From Singulisphaera sp. GP187 (GTDB lineage Bacteria; Planctomycetota; Phycisphaerae; Phycisphaerales; SM1A02): 64,000 nucleotides of DNA. Within the stretch, counting starts at the first letter, position 1; each line of letters opens with the position of its first letter. The position numbers and the translations under genes are program-made. Of this stretch, positions 44,931 through 53,004 are shown one piece after another. The notes beneath the pieces were generated by a model. The model made no database searches. It had not been told where the DNA came from and was given only the letters and a program-made list of their open reading frames with translations. The stretch covers positions 1 to 64,000 of the forward strand of contig CAMAXY010000004.1 in assembly GCA_945862215.1 (NCBI GenBank), written 5' to 3'.

Positions 44931-45323
44931 TCAGCGAGATGTCGCCGCAGCTGCACGCCAAGCCAAGCGCGGTGCGTCAGTCCAAAGTCCTTCGATGTCA
45001 TAGAAAGCGCGCTGAGTTGGCTCGAAAAGATGAGCAACCACATCGACGAAATCGACAACGATCCAACTTGTTCCACTATCCGCATCCGTTCGCCATGCAG
45101 GCGAACCTTGAGTCTTACCCAACTTGTCGATCGCTTCACCCACGGATTTCATTTGACGTTGACTTGTTCCTGATGCGATCAACATGTAATCGCAAATCTG
45201 TGATCGCCCAACAAGGTCAAGGATCACCACGTCAGAACATTTTAATTCAGACATTAACTTTGCAGCATCAAGCGCGAATGACTTCGTGCGTGCAGCATCA
45301 CTCTTTATGGTTGATCGACTCAT
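44931..45323 (-). CDS. rsfS: Ribosome silencing factor
   Basis: This 130-residue protein matches the RsfS/Iojap family: KCSDVVILDLVGRSQICDYMLI near 30, ASGTSQRQM near 52, GTSWIVVDFVDVVAHLF near 85-102 and FYDIEGLW. It binds uL14 on the 50S subunit and stops subunit joining in starved cells. A start at 45332 would add three residues. It lies 28 bp downstream of rpsU stop, an unusual but sensible link between two translation genes. Confidence 0.92.
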   Translation of the reverse strand: MSRSTIKSDAARTKSFALDAAKLMSELKCSDVVILDLVGRSQICDYMLIASGTSQRQMKSVGEAIDKLGKTQGSPAWRTDADSGTSWIVVDFVDVVAHLFEPTQRAFYDIEGLWTDAPRLAWRAAAATSR

Positions 45324-45351
45324 CGCGCACAAGCAAATTCAGCGTGACGAA

Positions 45352-45777
45352 TCAGCGACCACTTCCGGTACGACCGCCACCAGAGCGACCAGCACCACCA
45401 CTCGGTCGAGCTCCGCCACCAGTACGACCGCCACCAGTACGACCGCCGCCGCCAGCGCGAGCTCCGCCACCAGTGCGACCACCAGCAGAACGACCGCGTG
45501 GACCGCCGCCTGAAGATGAACCACCACCACCACCGCCACCGCCGCCGCCACTACCACCGCCGCTACTTCCACCGAAGCCGCGGTCAGAATCAGGTCGAAC
45601 TGTAAAGGTTCTCTGTGGCCCGCGAATTTCTTCGCGGCGCTTGATCTCAGAGGGCTTCTCGTGATATTGCCGACGCTTCAGGTCTTTGGTAATTCCTTCA
45701 CGCTCGCACAACTTCTTAAAGCGGCGAAGCATCTGTTCGGCTGTTTCATTTCCTCTGCTCTTGACTCGAATTGGCAT
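45352..45777 (-). CDS. rpsU: 30S ribosomal protein bS21 with a long Gly/Arg tail
   Basis: The first about 55 residues are a typical bS21: MPIRVKSRGNETAEQMLRRF, then KRRQYHEKPSEIKRR. Normal bS21 has about 60-70 residues and helps initiation near the anti-Shine-Dalgarno end of 16S rRNA. Here 141 residues are encoded, because a disordered tail of about 75 residues follows, made of Gly, Ser and Arg with repeated RTGGG and RG elements resembling eukaryotic RGG boxes. The frame is open upstream to 45918 over the divergent NYN gene; ATG 45777 has AAAGGA upstream and starts the conserved domain. RsfS follows. Confidence 0.92.
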   Translation of the reverse strand: MPIRVKSRGNETAEQMLRRFKKLCEREGITKDLKRRQYHEKPSEIKRREEIRGPQRTFTVRPDSDRGFGGSSGGGSGGGGGGGGGGSSSGGGPRGRSAGGRTGGGARAGGGGRTGGGRTGGGARPSGGAGRSGGGRTGSGR

Positions 45778-45882
45778 TGCGTTTGAATCCTTTGTATGGG
45801 GTGAGTCCCGAATTAGAGCATAATTTGTCATTCCAAGCAAGCCGACGCCAATCATGGGAAAGTACCCACGGACCGCTCTCCA

Positions 45883-46476
45883 ATGCCGCTCATTATTGAT
45901 GTCAACAATCTCCTGCACGTCACTGGCATTCTGCCCCCAGAAATTGCGGGTCTAGATGAGTCTGGACTGGCCGAACTGATCGGAGGAAGCCGTTTTCAGC
46001 GAGAAGCGACCTGCCTGGTTTGTGATGGTCCCGCTCGTGGGCGGCCGACAGCTGATCTGGGTTCCATTGTTTTTCATTATGCCGGCAGCAACAGTTCAGC
46101 TGATGCCGTGATCGCCCAAATGGTGGATGGTTGCTCGGCTCCTCGACGAATGACTGTTGTCACAAGCGATCGCGCGATTCTCAAACATGCGAAGCGCCGT
46201 CGATGTCCGACAATATCGGCGAATGAATTTCTGGAGATTCTTGCGCGCGATCACGCCGCAGCAGGACGCGGTCCACGAAATGCACGAGGTGGATCAGGCG
46301 CAAGAGGCTCGAAAGCAAGGCCTCAGATCGATCCATTGACGCAACAGCAAATTCAAGCATGGAAAGTTTATTTTGGTCTGGATGATCCCCAAAAGTTGGA
46401 AGCGCTCAAACTTTCTGCACGTGAAGGACCCGCGCATCGCAAGCCGCACGATCGGCGCACGCCGAAGCAGCTCTGA
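45883..46476 (+). CDS. NYN/PIN-like domain protein (YacP-type)
   Basis: This 197-residue protein begins LIIDVNNLL, the first acidic motif of NYN nucleases, and continues with LVCDGPARGR near 46 and VVTSDRAILKHAKRRR near 92, the second and third acidic/polar blocks. YacP-type NYN proteins are thought to be RNA endonucleases with PIN-like folds, often near ribosomal or RNA-modification genes, in keeping with the divergent rpsU. The C-terminal third is basic and Arg/Gly-rich and may bind RNA. Function is inferred, not shown. Confidence 0.75.
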   Translation: MPLIIDVNNLLHVTGILPPEIAGLDESGLAELIGGSRFQREATCLVCDGPARGRPTADLGSIVFHYAGSNSSADAVIAQMVDGCSAPRRMTVVTSDRAILKHAKRRRCPTISANEFLEILARDHAAAGRGPRNARGGSGARGSKARPQIDPLTQQQIQAWKVYFGLDDPQKLEALKLSAREGPAHRKPHDRRTPKQL

Positions 46477-46502
46477 GACCTCCTCTCGCATACCCTTTCT
46501 CC

Positions 46503-47177
46503 ATGAGCGATTCCATGGAAGATTTTCCATTCATCCGATTTGAAAAGCAGCCAGCTGTCGAATTGGGATTCCAACCCGTTGTGATGGACTTCGAGCATCC
46601 ACCAAAGGATCCCGTAGTTGAAATTCTGCGCTGGCTTAACGAGGCTTTTCAACTCCCAATTCCAAATCCAAACGCGATGTCAATTGCGACTGTGAATGCT
46701 GACGGAACTCCGTCGCTGCGTGTCGTCTTGCTGAGAGGATTTGACGAACACGGTGCGGTTTTCTTCACAAATCGTCTCAGTCGAAAAGGGCTTGCTTTAT
46801 CGCATTCTCCCCAGGCCGCGCTGCTTTTTCACTGGGATCATCTTGATCGACAAATTCGCATCGAAGGAAAAGTCACGGCGACGAGCGATGCGCACAGCGA
46901 TGCATATTTTTTCGGACGGCCTCGTATGAATCGAATCGGTGCATGGGCAAGCGATCAAAGTCAACCACTTGCAGATCGTGCGACATTTGAGAAGCGCATT
47001 CGCGAAGTTGAAAATCGCTTCGAGGGCAAAGAAGTTCCTAGACCGCCACATTGGGGTGGTTATCGCGTCGCACTCGAATCAATCGAATTTTGGCAGGGTG
47101 ATACGAATCGTCTGCATGAGCGAATTGTGTATCGCAAATCAAGCGCCGGCTGGAACGTCGGTCGACTTTTTCCATGA
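46503..47177 (+). CDS. pdxH: Pyridoxamine 5'-phosphate oxidase
   Basis: This 224-residue FMN enzyme oxidises pyridoxine and pyridoxamine phosphates to PLP. It has MSIATVNADGTPSLRVVLLR near 58-77, FFTNRLSRKG near 88, the ALLFHWDHLDRQIRIEG strand near 102 and GYRV...FWQGDTNRLHER near 190-210, the C-terminal PNPOx motif. Length is normal. The last 39 bp overlap the end of the convergent dnaE. It follows the NYN gene by 26 bp. Confidence 0.94.
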   Translation: MSDSMEDFPFIRFEKQPAVELGFQPVVMDFEHPPKDPVVEILRWLNEAFQLPIPNPNAMSIATVNADGTPSLRVVLLRGFDEHGAVFFTNRLSRKGLALSHSPQAALLFHWDHLDRQIRIEGKVTATSDAHSDAYFFGRPRMNRIGAWASDQSQPLADRATFEKRIREVENRFEGKEVPRPPHWGGYRVALESIEFWQGDTNRLHERIVYRKSSAGWNVGRLFP

Positions 47178-50100
47178 ACCTGCTGATCCGCTCGCACCGC
47201 GATTCGGTCCGCCGCGATTTTCGCGCTCGCGCTTTGGCGGAAGCCATCCTCCACGCACGATCACGCGCCCTGCTCCCACAATCTCTGTAAGTTTTCGCAG
47301 CACGCCCGCTTCGGCGACGACTCGAACTCCGTGTGGAAGAAGCGTTGCGATGCCGCCATCCACTTCCAACAGCACGGCAACTTCGACTGGACGACCCTTC
47401 AGACTCAGGACGCTTCCTGCTGCTTGTCGAAGTGCGCCAGCCAACATTCGAATTGTGGGAGTGAGACTTTCTTCCATCGAACCACCCGTCGAACCACCCA
47501 GCGCAGGATCAGTCAATCGAATCTCAATTCGACTTGCGAGATGTGCAGAGGCTTCTTCGATTGCGAAAACTCGATCGACGATCACCCCAGGTTCCGATCG
47601 TGAAGTGTCCACCGAACCCGCCAAGATCACAACCTTTCCATCCTGAATCAATTCCCCAAATGTCGCATATGTTTCGGCGAAGAGCACTGCATCAAATGTT
47701 CCGGTGCGATCAGCGAGTGTTGCGATTGCCATGCGTTGATTTGCGCTTGCTCCGCGCTGCGTGATGATCTGGCGAATTCGCGTGATCAATCCTGCAATCA
47801 CAATGACACCTCCTCCTGCTCCAGTCACAAGTCGGCCACTGTCGCAATTACAGAACGAGTTTATTTCTCCGCGCCAATCATCAAGAGGATGTCCAGAAAC
47901 GTGAAATCCAAGCGCTTCCCGCTCATAATTGAGCGCAGTCATCCGATCCCATGGTTGCGTTTTTCGAAGTTGTAAAGAAGATGTCGCAGTTGATGGTGAA
48001 GAAGAATCAGAATCATCTATTGCCAGAGGCGTTGCCGCCAGACTCGCAGGCACATCTTCGGGTGCTGCAAACATCGACATCTGACCCGCGGCACGATCGC
48101 GCGCCAAATTTTGGCCCGCTCGAATTGCATCATCGAGTGATGCGTGAACTGCAGAGCGTTGAATCGTTCCATGCAATGAGTCCAAGACTCCAGCTTTGAT
48201 CAGAGTCTCAAGCGATGATCGATTGACTGCGCGCAAGTTGATACGAGCACACAAGTCAAAGACATCTCGGTATGGCCCACTTCGATTACGTTCTTCAATG
48301 ATCTCTGCGATCGCTCCATCGCTGACGCCTTTCATCGCACGCAATCCGAATCGAACATGACCATGCAAATGATCGTGTGGTTCGTCTGGACCAAAGACGA
48401 CGGCGAAATCCTTCGTGGAAAGATTGATATCTGGTCCTTTCACTTCAACGCCAGTGTGCCGACGTTCGCTGGTCGAATCCGCCCAAGGAATCCGTTTGCA
48501 TTCTTCCAAATAGACCGCCCAATCCTCCACTTTTTGCGCCTGGCTTTCGAATGTCAGCACCGCGGACATGTACTGCGCGGGGAAGAAGGTCTTCAAATAT
48601 GCAGTCTGAAAAGCGATGATCGCATAACCCGTCGAATGACTCTTGTTGAAGCCATATCCAGCGAATTTCAGAATCAGATCGAATAAATCATTCGCTTGAT
48701 CGGCGGCAAGTCCTCGCACGCCTGCACCGCGAATGAAGTCGGCGCGTGCCGCGTTGATCACATCCTGCTTCTTCTTTGAGATCGCCTTGATAATGGTGTA
48801 CGCAGCACGCAAAGGAATATCACCAAGCTGATGCAGCACTTGCATGATCTGTTCTTGATAGACCATCACTCCGTATGTTTCGGCAGTCAGTCGATCGACA
48901 ACTTCGTGAACATGCGGTACTGCCTGACGACCAGCCTTGCGTTTGCAATAATCTGAAATCAGTTCCATCGGACCTGGGCGAAAGAGTGCATTCGCTGCGA
49001 TGAGATCTTCCAGACGATCGGGCTGCATATCGGCAAGTGTCTTGCGCATACCGCCAGATTCGAACTGAAAAACTCCGCCCGTTTCAGCGCGCCGAAAGAG
49101 TGCGAGCACACGCTGATCTGTAAAGTCGATTCGATCAAGATCAAGAGGATCAGCGCCACGATTGCCATCTTTGGATTCGAATTCTGCAGAGCGACCAATG
49201 GCTGCCCACTGCGCAGCCGGGGTCAGCGATTCTCGGATCAGTTTCTTCGCGCACTCGATTGTCGAGAGAGTTCGCAGTCCAAGAAAATCCATCTTGAGCA
49301 AACCGATTTTCTCACATGTCGGTCCGTCCCACTGAGTAATCGTTTCTTCACTTGCACTCGTTGCTCGACACAGCGGCACGATGTTTTCCAGAGGCTGAGT
49401 CGATATCACCACGCCCGCCGCGTGTGTGCTGGAATTTCGTGCGTGATCTTCGAGCCCCTGCGCGTGTTCAAGAACCTTTCGAATCAGCGGGTTTTCATCG
49501 CGCGCAGCACGCAAAGCAGGCTCGCGGTCGATCGCCTTCTGAAGTGTGATGTTCACTTCGCTGGGAATAAGATCAGACAATCGCTGCGCCTCAGAAACAG
49601 AAACGCCCATCGTGCGTGCCACATCTTTGATCGCCGCCTTCGCCTTCAGTCGACCAAAGGTAATGATCTGCGCAACATGTCCATATTTCTTACGCACATA
49701 ATCCAAGACAACGCCTCGACCATCTTGACAAATATCAATGTCAATATCGGGATACTCGCTTCGATCTGGATCCGTGAAACGCTCGAAGAGTAATCCATAT
49801 TTTTCAGGGCATGCATTGGACAAACCCAATACATATCCCACCATTGTGCCAACGCCCGAGCCACGTGCCGTTGCTGGAATGCCCCGCTGCCCAGCCCAAC
49901 TGACAAAGTCCCACACGATCAAAAAGTATGCACTGATTGATTTGTTGGCGAGAATCTGCAACTCGTGCTCCAGCCTTGATCGAATGACTGGCGTCACACC
50001 ATGCGGACCATAGCGCCAAATCAAACCAGCTTCGCAGAGCATCATCAATGCACGATCGCATTCCAACTTTGATTCATCCTGCGAAGCATGACTCGCTCCA

Positions 50101-51125
50101 TCAAATGGACTCAACTCGAAGCTTCGACAATATTCCTTGAACCACTCTGTCAGATCCCCACCGCTGTATCGCGCTGGTTGCTTGGGAGATTTGACGCGCA
50201 CAACTGGCGCATGACTTTCTCCGTGGGGCAGCTCGACAGAACAGCGGGCAGCGATTCGCACGGTATTTGCAAGCGCTTCCTGCTCATCTGGCTCCGTGAA
50301 TGTTGCCGCCATTTCTGCGGAACTCTTGACGAAAAGTTCTTTGGGATAGCGCATTCGCGCTGTGTCGTCTTTGTTCTTCGCCATCGAAATGCAGCACAGC
50401 GTGTCATGCAGATCGTGATCGCTTTCCAACAGAAAGTGCGCATCGTTGTCGACAACCAAAGGCAGCTTCAATTCTGCGGCAATTTTCTTCAGCAGTGGAT
50501 TGATTCTCTCTTGCTCTGCAATATGCCGCTGAAGTTCAATATAAAAACGCGGTTCGCCATGTTCGTCTGGTGCGAATGTGCGTGCATGCCAGCGCGCTTC
50601 ATCCAACGCAAGCGCCCAATGACTTGCTTGCCCAGTTTGAACAAAGTTGGTCAAGTGAAATGCGATGCTTGATCCCAAATGTCCATTGATCGCAATCAAT
50701 CCTTCGCCCCACTGCGTCAAAGTGGATTTATCCATGCGTGGACGGTGATAAAAACCTTGCAAGAATGAATCGCTCGACAGCTTCATCAGGTTGCGCCATC
50801 CCGTCAGATTTTGCGCAAGCAGGACAAGATGAAACCCTCCATCTTGTGTCTTGGTTGCGACGCGACTGCGGCGATCCCCTTCCTTGCCATCATGATCTGG
50901 AGCGACATACGCCTCGATTCCCAAGATCGGCTTGATGCCATTCTTGCGGGCGGTTTCATAAAACTCCATCGCACCAAAGAGATTGCCATGATCGGTCACT
51001 GCGACTGCACTCATTCCAAGTTGCTTCACACGTTTGACGAGAGCTTCGATGCGATTGCCACCATCGAGCAGCGAATATTCGGAGTGCAGGTGAAGATGAA
51101 CGAACTCGCCTGACATTTCTTTCAT
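47139..51125 (-). CDS. dnaE: DNA polymerase III alpha subunit
   Basis: This 1328-residue C-family polymerase starts with an intact PHP domain (FVHLHLHSEYSLLDGG near 7-22), continues to the palm motif PDIDIDICQDGRG near 458, a thumb and fingers region with GGVFQFESGGMRKTL, and a C-terminal OB/tail region. It is the replicative polymerase. A second polymerase (dnaE2 or polC) is not here. The last about 30 residues are Asn/Arg/Gly-rich and are encoded over the pdxH end. Starts at 51125 or 51116 are both possible. Confidence 0.96.
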   Translation of the reverse strand: MKEMSGEFVHLHLHSEYSLLDGGNRIEALVKRVKQLGMSAVAVTDHGNLFGAMEFYETARKNGIKPILGIEAYVAPDHDGKEGDRRSRVATKTQDGGFHLVLLAQNLTGWRNLMKLSSDSFLQGFYHRPRMDKSTLTQWGEGLIAINGHLGSSIAFHLTNFVQTGQASHWALALDEARWHARTFAPDEHGEPRFYIELQRHIAEQERINPLLKKIAAELKLPLVVDNDAHFLLESDHDLHDTLCCISMAKNKDDTARMRYPKELFVKSSAEMAATFTEPDEQEALANTVRIAARCSVELPHGESHAPVVRVKSPKQPARYSGGDLTEWFKEYCRSFELSPFDGASHASQDESKLECDRALMMLCEAGLIWRYGPHGVTPVIRSRLEHELQILANKSISAYFLIVWDFVSWAGQRGIPATARGSGVGTMVGYVLGLSNACPEKYGLLFERFTDPDRSEYPDIDIDICQDGRGVVLDYVRKKYGHVAQIITFGRLKAKAAIKDVARTMGVSVSEAQRLSDLIPSEVNITLQKAIDREPALRAARDENPLIRKVLEHAQGLEDHARNSSTHAAGVVISTQPLENIVPLCRATSASEETITQWDGPTCEKIGLLKMDFLGLRTLSTIECAKKLIRESLTPAAQWAAIGRSAEFESKDGNRGADPLDLDRIDFTDQRVLALFRRAETGGVFQFESGGMRKTLADMQPDRLEDLIAANALFRPGPMELISDYCKRKAGRQAVPHVHEVVDRLTAETYGVMVYQEQIMQVLHQLGDIPLRAAYTIIKAISKKKQDVINAARADFIRGAGVRGLAADQANDLFDLILKFAGYGFNKSHSTGYAIIAFQTAYLKTFFPAQYMSAVLTFESQAQKVEDWAVYLEECKRIPWADSTSERRHTGVEVKGPDINLSTKDFAVVFGPDEPHDHLHGHVRFGLRAMKGVSDGAIAEIIEERNRSGPYRDVFDLCARINLRAVNRSSLETLIKAGVLDSLHGTIQRSAVHASLDDAIRAGQNLARDRAAGQMSMFAAPEDVPASLAATPLAIDDSDSSSPSTATSSLQLRKTQPWDRMTALNYEREALGFHVSGHPLDDWRGEINSFCNCDSGRLVTGAGGGVIVIAGLITRIRQIITQRGASANQRMAIATLADRTGTFDAVLFAETYATFGELIQDGKVVILAGSVDTSRSEPGVIVDRVFAIEEASAHLASRIEIRLTDPALGGSTGGSMEESLTPTIRMLAGALRQAAGSVLSLKGRPVEVAVLLEVDGGIATLLPHGVRVVAEAGVLRKLTEIVGAGRVIVRGGWLPPKRERENRGGPNRGASGSAGSWKKSTDVPAGA

Positions 51126-51275
51126 AATAGAGTTTCACCGAGCAGATTGAGCAAAGAACTTTGCTTGGATTTTCCCATCAATTCCTGCATTGACTTCCTC
51201 CGCCCTATCCTGATGGCTGCCGTGCAACTCCCACCTTCCGCCAATGCCTATCGATCTGCGCCGTCGATTTCTCCC

Positions 51276-51551
51276 ATGAATTCCAAGAAATCCATGAATT
51301 CGAATATCCGCGCAATCTTCTTGCTCCTCATCGTCATTCCGATCGTGGCTTTCTTTCTCATTGCAGGCTTTTTCTTTCTTGCAATCTTTGTGGCGATCAT
51401 CGTGGCGATCGGTTTGGCGATCGGTTTGCTCTTGGCAATCGCACGCCTTATTCGTCGCTCGTTGAACGCAACAACTGCGACAGGCCGACCTTCGATCCCG
51501 ATGCACGATGCAGAGGGTCGCGAAAACGTCCGAGTCATCCGTCCGAACTAG
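51276..51551 (+). CDS. Small hydrophobic membrane protein
   Basis: This about 91-residue protein has two adjacent hydrophobic stretches (about residues 10-30 and 31-51; LLLIVIPIVAFFLIAGFF) with Ala/Ile-rich sequence and a basic, Arg-rich tail. No signal peptide or family is recognised. Longer starts at 51147 and 51213 exist but lack hydrophobic coherence, so I prefer 51276. The stop overlaps the convergent aminotransferase gene by four bases. Confidence 0.5.
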   Translation: MNSKKSMNSNIRAIFLLLIVIPIVAFFLIAGFFFLAIFVAIIVAIGLAIGLLLAIARLIRRSLNATTATGRPSIPMHDAEGRENVRVIRPN

Positions 51552-52474
51552 AGTCTTCGCTCTTGATCGCTCGACGCAATCAAAGTCTCGGATTCAACCA
51601 ATTGCAAATAATCAAGGCGAAGAGCTTGCGAGATTTCTCCTGGTACTCCGCTGGCAATTGTTTTTTTCTCGACGCCAACAACTGGCAAAACACCCCAACT
51701 GGAATTCGTCAAAAAGATTTCATCCGCACCAAAAATATCGTCAATCGTCAAATCTGCTCGTTCGACGGAAATCCCACGCTCTTGCGCGCATTCGATCACT
51801 GCGGCACGCGTCACTCCGGGCAAAACAGGCGCCGCAAGTTCGGCGTTGCCTTCGCCGCGCGCCCACGGCGTGACAAGCGTTCCGCCACGCACAATAAAAA
51901 TGTTGCTCACTGCACCGCATGACGCACGATTGTTCGTCGTGAAGAAAAGTGCTTCAGAACAACCTGCCGCTGCCGCAAGTTGCAACTCCGCCAATCGAGG
52001 CCAATACCAAAGCGTTTTATGCCCCGCAAATGGATCGTGTGGATTGATGCGTGCATCTGCGATGCGCACGCGCACTCCACGTTCGAAAATCTCTGCAGGA
52101 TATGGAGTCGGCGGCTGAACAACAATTGCGATCGTCGGATCATTACGCACAGATTCTCCAACAACTCCAGGCGATTTCAGCATCTTCAGATCGCCTGCAG
52201 TCACAGTGATACGCACGCGAGCCTCGGTCATATTATTCTGCGCGATTGTCATTTCGATGGCATCAGCGAGAGGTTCGATTCTCAGGACTTCCAGCGCACC
52301 AAGTTCGACTGCCGAAGTCTTCAATCGCTCCAAATGCGACATCACTCGAAAAACGCGGCCATGCTGTGCGCACATGGAAGTGAACACGCCAACACCATGT
52401 TGAAAACCAGAATCAAAGAGCGAAACTTTCGCATCTTTTGCAGGGACAAATTTTCCGTTGAGCCATACTTGCAT
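51548..52474 (-). CDS. Class IV PLP-dependent aminotransferase or aminodeoxychorismate lyase
   Basis: This 308-residue protein has the class IV fold: GFQHGVGVFTSM near 23, the HKTLWYWPRL segment near 150 with catalytic Lys, and CGAVSNIFIVRGG near 183. The family includes branched-chain and D-amino acid aminotransferases and PabC. The substrate motif cannot be separated by eye, and no ilv or pab gene is adjacent. Start MQVWLNGKF is typical of PabC/IlvE proteins. The gene is 11 bp from the upstream anchored-protein gene. Confidence 0.85.
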   Translation of the reverse strand: MQVWLNGKFVPAKDAKVSLFDSGFQHGVGVFTSMCAQHGRVFRVMSHLERLKTSAVELGALEVLRIEPLADAIEMTIAQNNMTEARVRITVTAGDLKMLKSPGVVGESVRNDPTIAIVVQPPTPYPAEIFERGVRVRIADARINPHDPFAGHKTLWYWPRLAELQLAAAAGCSEALFFTTNNRASCGAVSNIFIVRGGTLVTPWARGEGNAELAAPVLPGVTRAAVIECAQERGISVERADLTIDDIFGADEIFLTNSSWGVLPVVGVEKKTIASGVPGEISQALRLDYLQLVESETLIASSDQERRL

Positions 52475-52485
52475 ACATACCTCGT

Positions 52486-52974
52486 TTAATCTGGAAGTTG
52501 GAGAGAACTGAATTCTGCTGCGTTTGGCGCAAAGACACCGACGACTTTGATATCTGAATCTCCTGGTGTCGCGATAACTCGAACGGCGATTGCCTCACCA
52601 CCCTGATAACACGCAAGCGCAGTATGCGTCGCGTTTCCAGCAGACCCGACGCCAAAATCGCCGACCTTCACTTCGATCTGAGGAACCGCTGATTTCAATT
52701 GCCCCGCTGACCTGCGAATTCGCATGCGAAACTCTGTCGCAACGATCGAATCGCTGGGATCAAGACTGTGCGTCATCGACTGTTGATCGAGTGCTGTTTC
52801 TTCAAGGATCTGCATCAAAAACAAATGAACTCTCTGCGACTCCGCAGTTGCGGATCGCCCCTGAATTGAAGAAAGTAAAAGCCCGACCCCAAGAATCACG
52901 AGCGGCATAATGATTAATCGTGATTTTCTCCAATGCGAGATCCAGCTTGGAGATTGATTCAGCGAAAGGCTCAT
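52486..52974 (-). CDS. Membrane-anchored hypothetical protein
   Basis: This 162-residue protein has one span at about residues 22-40 and a periplasmic part of about 120 residues with no known domain. It stands 11 bp upstream of the aminotransferase gene and divergent from the ABC-F gene, so it may share a transcript with the former. Function unknown. Confidence 0.6.
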   Translation of the reverse strand: MSLSLNQSPSWISHWRKSRLIIMPLVILGVGLLLSSIQGRSATAESQRVHLFLMQILEETALDQQSMTHSLDPSDSIVATEFRMRIRRSAGQLKSAVPQIEVKVGDFGVGSAGNATHTALACYQGGEAIAVRVIATPGDSDIKVVGVFAPNAAEFSSLQLPD

Positions 52975-53004
52975 CTGGACAGGTTATATATGTAGTATCA
53001 AAAA

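Noticed and set aside
45778-45918. N-terminal extension of bS21.
   Set aside because: It overlaps the divergent NYN gene start, and the conserved bS21 N-terminus with a ribosome-binding site is at 45777.
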